7,815 bases of DNA from GCA-003244245 sp050700355 (GTDB taxonomy: Bacteria > Actinomycetota > Actinomycetes > Mycobacteriales > Pseudonocardiaceae). Below are positions 5,949 to 7,815 of the stretch, in pieces (position 1 is the first letter of the stretch; each line of letters begins with the position of its first letter). Below the pieces are notes generated by a model. The model made no database searches and was not told the DNA's origin. It worked only from the letters and a program-made list of their open reading frames with translations. A program made the position numbers and the translations under genes. Location of the stretch: NCBI GenBank assembly GCA_050700355.1, contig JBOHHE010000178.1, positions 1-7,815 of the forward strand, written 5' to 3'.

Positions 5949-7815
5949 AGCCGTCGGGGGCGGGCACTCAAAGTGCGAGCGCGGTCCGTCACTCCCGGAC
6001 GCCAGCGTTGGGACATTGGGATGATGCTGAGTCAGCCCCGGGTGGCCGAACTCCTGGAGGCAGAGCTCCGGGAGTCACCAGGAGTCGCGGAGGTACGCGC
6101 GAATCCGCTCACCGGTCGACTGCTGGTCCACCATAATACGGCGCTGAACGCCGAAAAAGTCGGTCAGCTCGTCCGGGAGATCGTACGGCAGTCCATGGCT
6201 TCCACGCGATTGTTGAGACCCAGGTCCGGTGCGGCGCCGACGCACGTACGACGCCACCGCCGTGCTGCCGAAAAGTTCGGCCCGCGGCTTGATCGAAGGT
6301 ATCGGACACAGCTGACGGAGATCAGCAGCAGTGGTGCGATGGTGGTTGCCGACGAGGAGCGTAAGCTCAACCGGTACATCGCTGCAGCAGCGGTAAGCAT
6401 GTGCACGGCAATCGTGAGCCTCGCATATCCGCCGCTCTTTCCTTTAACCGTTGCCTCGGCGATCTACGCCGGTGGGCGGATCTTTAAGAATGGCTATAAC
6501 GCGCTGGTCCACGAACGCAGGCTCCGGCTGGATGTAATAGGATCACTCTATCTTGTTTGTGCTTTTGCTGGAGGCTTCTTTCTCCCTGCTTCGTTCGGGC
6601 TGTTCGCCTATTACTTGAGTGAGAAGCTGGTTCTTATCACGCAAGATCGCTCACAACAGCGCTTGATCGATATCTTCGGTCAGCAACCGCGGATGGTGTG
6701 GCAGCTCTTCGACGATGTCGAGATGGAGGTGCCTCTTGAATCCGTGCAGGTCGGCGATACGCTTGTGATTCAGGCCGGCCAGGTCATCCCGGTCGATGGT
6801 GTCATTACGGACGGCATTGCCACCGTTGATCAGCACATGCTGACCGGGGAATCGCAACCGGTGGAGAAAGGGGCGGGCGATCTGGTCCTCACGTCTACGC
6901 TGGTGACGGCCGGCAGGATATTTGTGCGAGTTGAAAAGACCGGTCAGGAAACCTCCGCGGCCCAGATAGGGGTTATGCTGAACAAGACCGCTTCCTATCA
7001 GGCCAGCATTGTCTCGAAGGGCGAGCAGGTCGCGGACAAATGGGTTCCGCCGACGATCGCACTTGCGTTGTTCGCCTTACCGCTAGCCGGTTATCCCTAT
7101 ATGGTGGCCGTTCTTGGATCGACCATCGGATTGAATATCAAGCTAACTGCACCTATCGCTATGCTTAATTTCTTGAATGTCGCCGCGAATCATGGCATTC
7201 TCGTGAAAGATGGTCGTTCACTGGAGTTGTTGAAGGATGTTGATACCGTCATTTTTGACAAGACGGGCACCCTTACGCTGGATGAACCACACATCGCCCA
7301 CATCCATACGTGCACCGAGCTAGACGCTGATAGGGTGCTGGTGTATGCAGCGGCTGCCGAGCATCGCCAGACACATCCCATTGCACGAGCCATTCTGGCC
7401 GAATGCGCCCAGCGGGGACTTTCGGTACCGACGATTGATCCTGCGCAATATGAATTGGGTTACGGCTTGAGTGTTCGGCTGGAGGAGCAGTTCATCCGGA
7501 TCGGAAGCGAGCATTATATGGCGTTGGAGGACATCGCGATACCGATCGGCATCCAGGAACTTGGACCAATCGTCCATGAGCAGGGCCATTCACTGGTGAT
7601 GGTCGCTGTGGACGACCGGCTCGTGGGTGCAATTGAGTTGGAACCGACTCTGCGTGCTGAGATCGGGGACGTCATCTGCGGATTGCGCAGACGTAACCTG
7701 GATATTTTCATCATTTCAGGTGATCAGGAGGGTCCTACCCAGAAAGTGGCGGACGCGTTAGGAATCACTCGTTACTTCGCGAATACTCTGCCTGAGGAAA
7801 AAGCAAGCCTGGTGG
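5946..7815 (+). CDS. P1B-like P-type metal ATPase lacking CPC motif (3' end outside window)
   Basis: Membrane pump of the heavy-metal P-type ATPase type; the substrate ion cannot be assigned. 623 residues are visible and roughly the last 100 lie beyond the edge. Residues about 30-82 form a ferredoxin-like HMA-type domain (RVAELLEAELRESPGVAEVR, then NPLTGRLLVHH) without the metal-binding CxxC. A very basic linker (about 85-122) follows. Membrane segments are at about 143-180 (two), 197-232 (two) and 368-410 (two). The actuator motif TGES is at 300-303, the phosphorylated aspartate D438 is in DKTGTLT, the nucleotide-binding HP is at 477-478 (THPIARAI), and GD is at 592-593. In the ion-path helix, where P1B pumps have CPC before 'ALGLATP', this protein reads GSTIGLNIKLTAPIAML (391-407). 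Ungapped alignment puts I394-G395-L396 at CPC. Everything needed for phosphorylation is present, so it looks active. The DNA is visibly less GC-rich than upstream (27/60 in 7141-7200, 30/60 in 6541-6600), suggesting acquisition. Start fixed by GGGGGAGG and an upstream in-frame stop. Confidence 0.9.
   Translation, partial: MSRRGRALKVRARSVTPGRQRWDIGMMLSQPRVAELLEAELRESPGVAEVRANPLTGRLLVHHNTALNAEKVGQLVREIVRQSMASTRLLRPRSGAAPTHVRRHRRAAEKFGPRLDRRYRTQLTEISSSGAMVVADEERKLNRYIAAAAVSMCTAIVSLAYPPLFPLTVASAIYAGGRIFKNGYNALVHERRLRLDVIGSLYLVCAFAGGFFLPASFGLFAYYLSEKLVLITQDRSQQRLIDIFGQQPRMVWQLFDDVEMEVPLESVQVGDTLVIQAGQVIPVDGVITDGIATVDQHMLTGESQPVEKGAGDLVLTSTLVTAGRIFVRVEKTGQETSAAQIGVMLNKTASYQASIVSKGEQVADKWVPPTIALALFALPLAGYPYMVAVLGSTIGLNIKLTAPIAMLNFLNVAANHGILVKDGRSLELLKDVDTVIFDKTGTLTLDEPHIAHIHTCTELDADRVLVYAAAAEHRQTHPIARAILAECAQRGLSVPTIDPAQYELGYGLSVRLEEQFIRIGSEHYMALEDIAIPIGIQELGPIVHEQGHSLVMVAVDDRLVGAIELEPTLRAEIGDVICGLRRRNLDIFIISGDQEGPTQKVADALGITRYFANTLPEEKASLV

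Noticed and set aside
5897..6136. + strand frame starting at 5897 before the ATPase
   Set aside because: It is out of frame with the ATPase, Gly/Ser/Arg-rich, and runs into the ATPase coding region, which has a better ribosome binding site and motifs.
1..7815. CRISPR array, tRNA, rRNA or complete insertion sequence
   Set aside because: No regularly spaced repeats, no cloverleaf-like sequence with CCA context, no rRNA signature and no terminal inverted repeats around a transposase were seen on reading both strands.

Overview
The window looks like a chromosomal or accessory segment of a high-GC actinobacterium. Most coding sequence up to about 5,570 is very GC-rich with G/C-ending codons (46 of 60 bases are G or C in 4861-4920). 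The recognisable genes are typical of actinobacteria: an O-acetylhomoserine sulfhydrylase / CoA-binding protein / homoserine O-acetyltransferase cluster, a DszC/SfnB-like flavoprotein and a large 2OG-Fe(II) oxygenase. The genus cannot be fixed from the sequence alone.

Layout. Positions 1-84 hold the last 27 codons of an unrecognised + strand gene, followed by a small hypothetical ORF (130-336). Positions 337-765 have no convincing gene, only a weak amidohydrolase-like scrap and an inverted repeat. On the minus strand, 766-3051 is an intact protein of about 761 residues with an N-terminal 2OG-Fe(II) dioxygenase core, an acidic linker and a Cys-rich C-terminal region. Immediately upstream of it, also on the minus strand (about 3085-3816), is a dead DszC/SfnB-like acyl-CoA-dehydrogenase-fold monooxygenase. 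It keeps its start and Shine-Dalgarno sequence but has an internal deletion, a one-base frameshift and no C-terminal part. On the + strand, 3904-4152 is the last ~82 codons of metY without the rest of the gene. It overlaps by ATGA an intact CoA-binding-domain gene (4149-4631), which in turn overlaps by ATGA a metX reading frame (4628-5572). That metX is open but lacks about 55 internal residues, including the GGSMGG nucleophile elbow. A minus-strand relic with a resolvase-like helix-turn-helix segment lies at about 5590-5830. From 5946 to the window edge runs the 5' part of a P1B-like P-type ATPase in clearly less GC-rich DNA (27 of 60 in 7141-7200). It has canonical TGES, DKTGT, HP and GD motifs but no CPC motif in the ion-binding helix.

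Interpretation. The middle of the window is a degraded sulfur/methionine segment: a sulfur-scavenging-type flavoprotein, the sulfhydrylase and the acetyltransferase that supplies its substrate are all broken, while the small CoA-binding gene between the last two stays intact. The oxygenase and the metal ATPase on either side look functional. The recombinase relic, the abrupt loss of homology at about 3085 and 3904, and the composition change after about 5,800 suggest repeated recombination and an acquired right-hand part. No coherent new multi-gene system is evident. The most unusual items are the CPC-less ATPase, the large oxygenase architecture and the clustered gene lesions.
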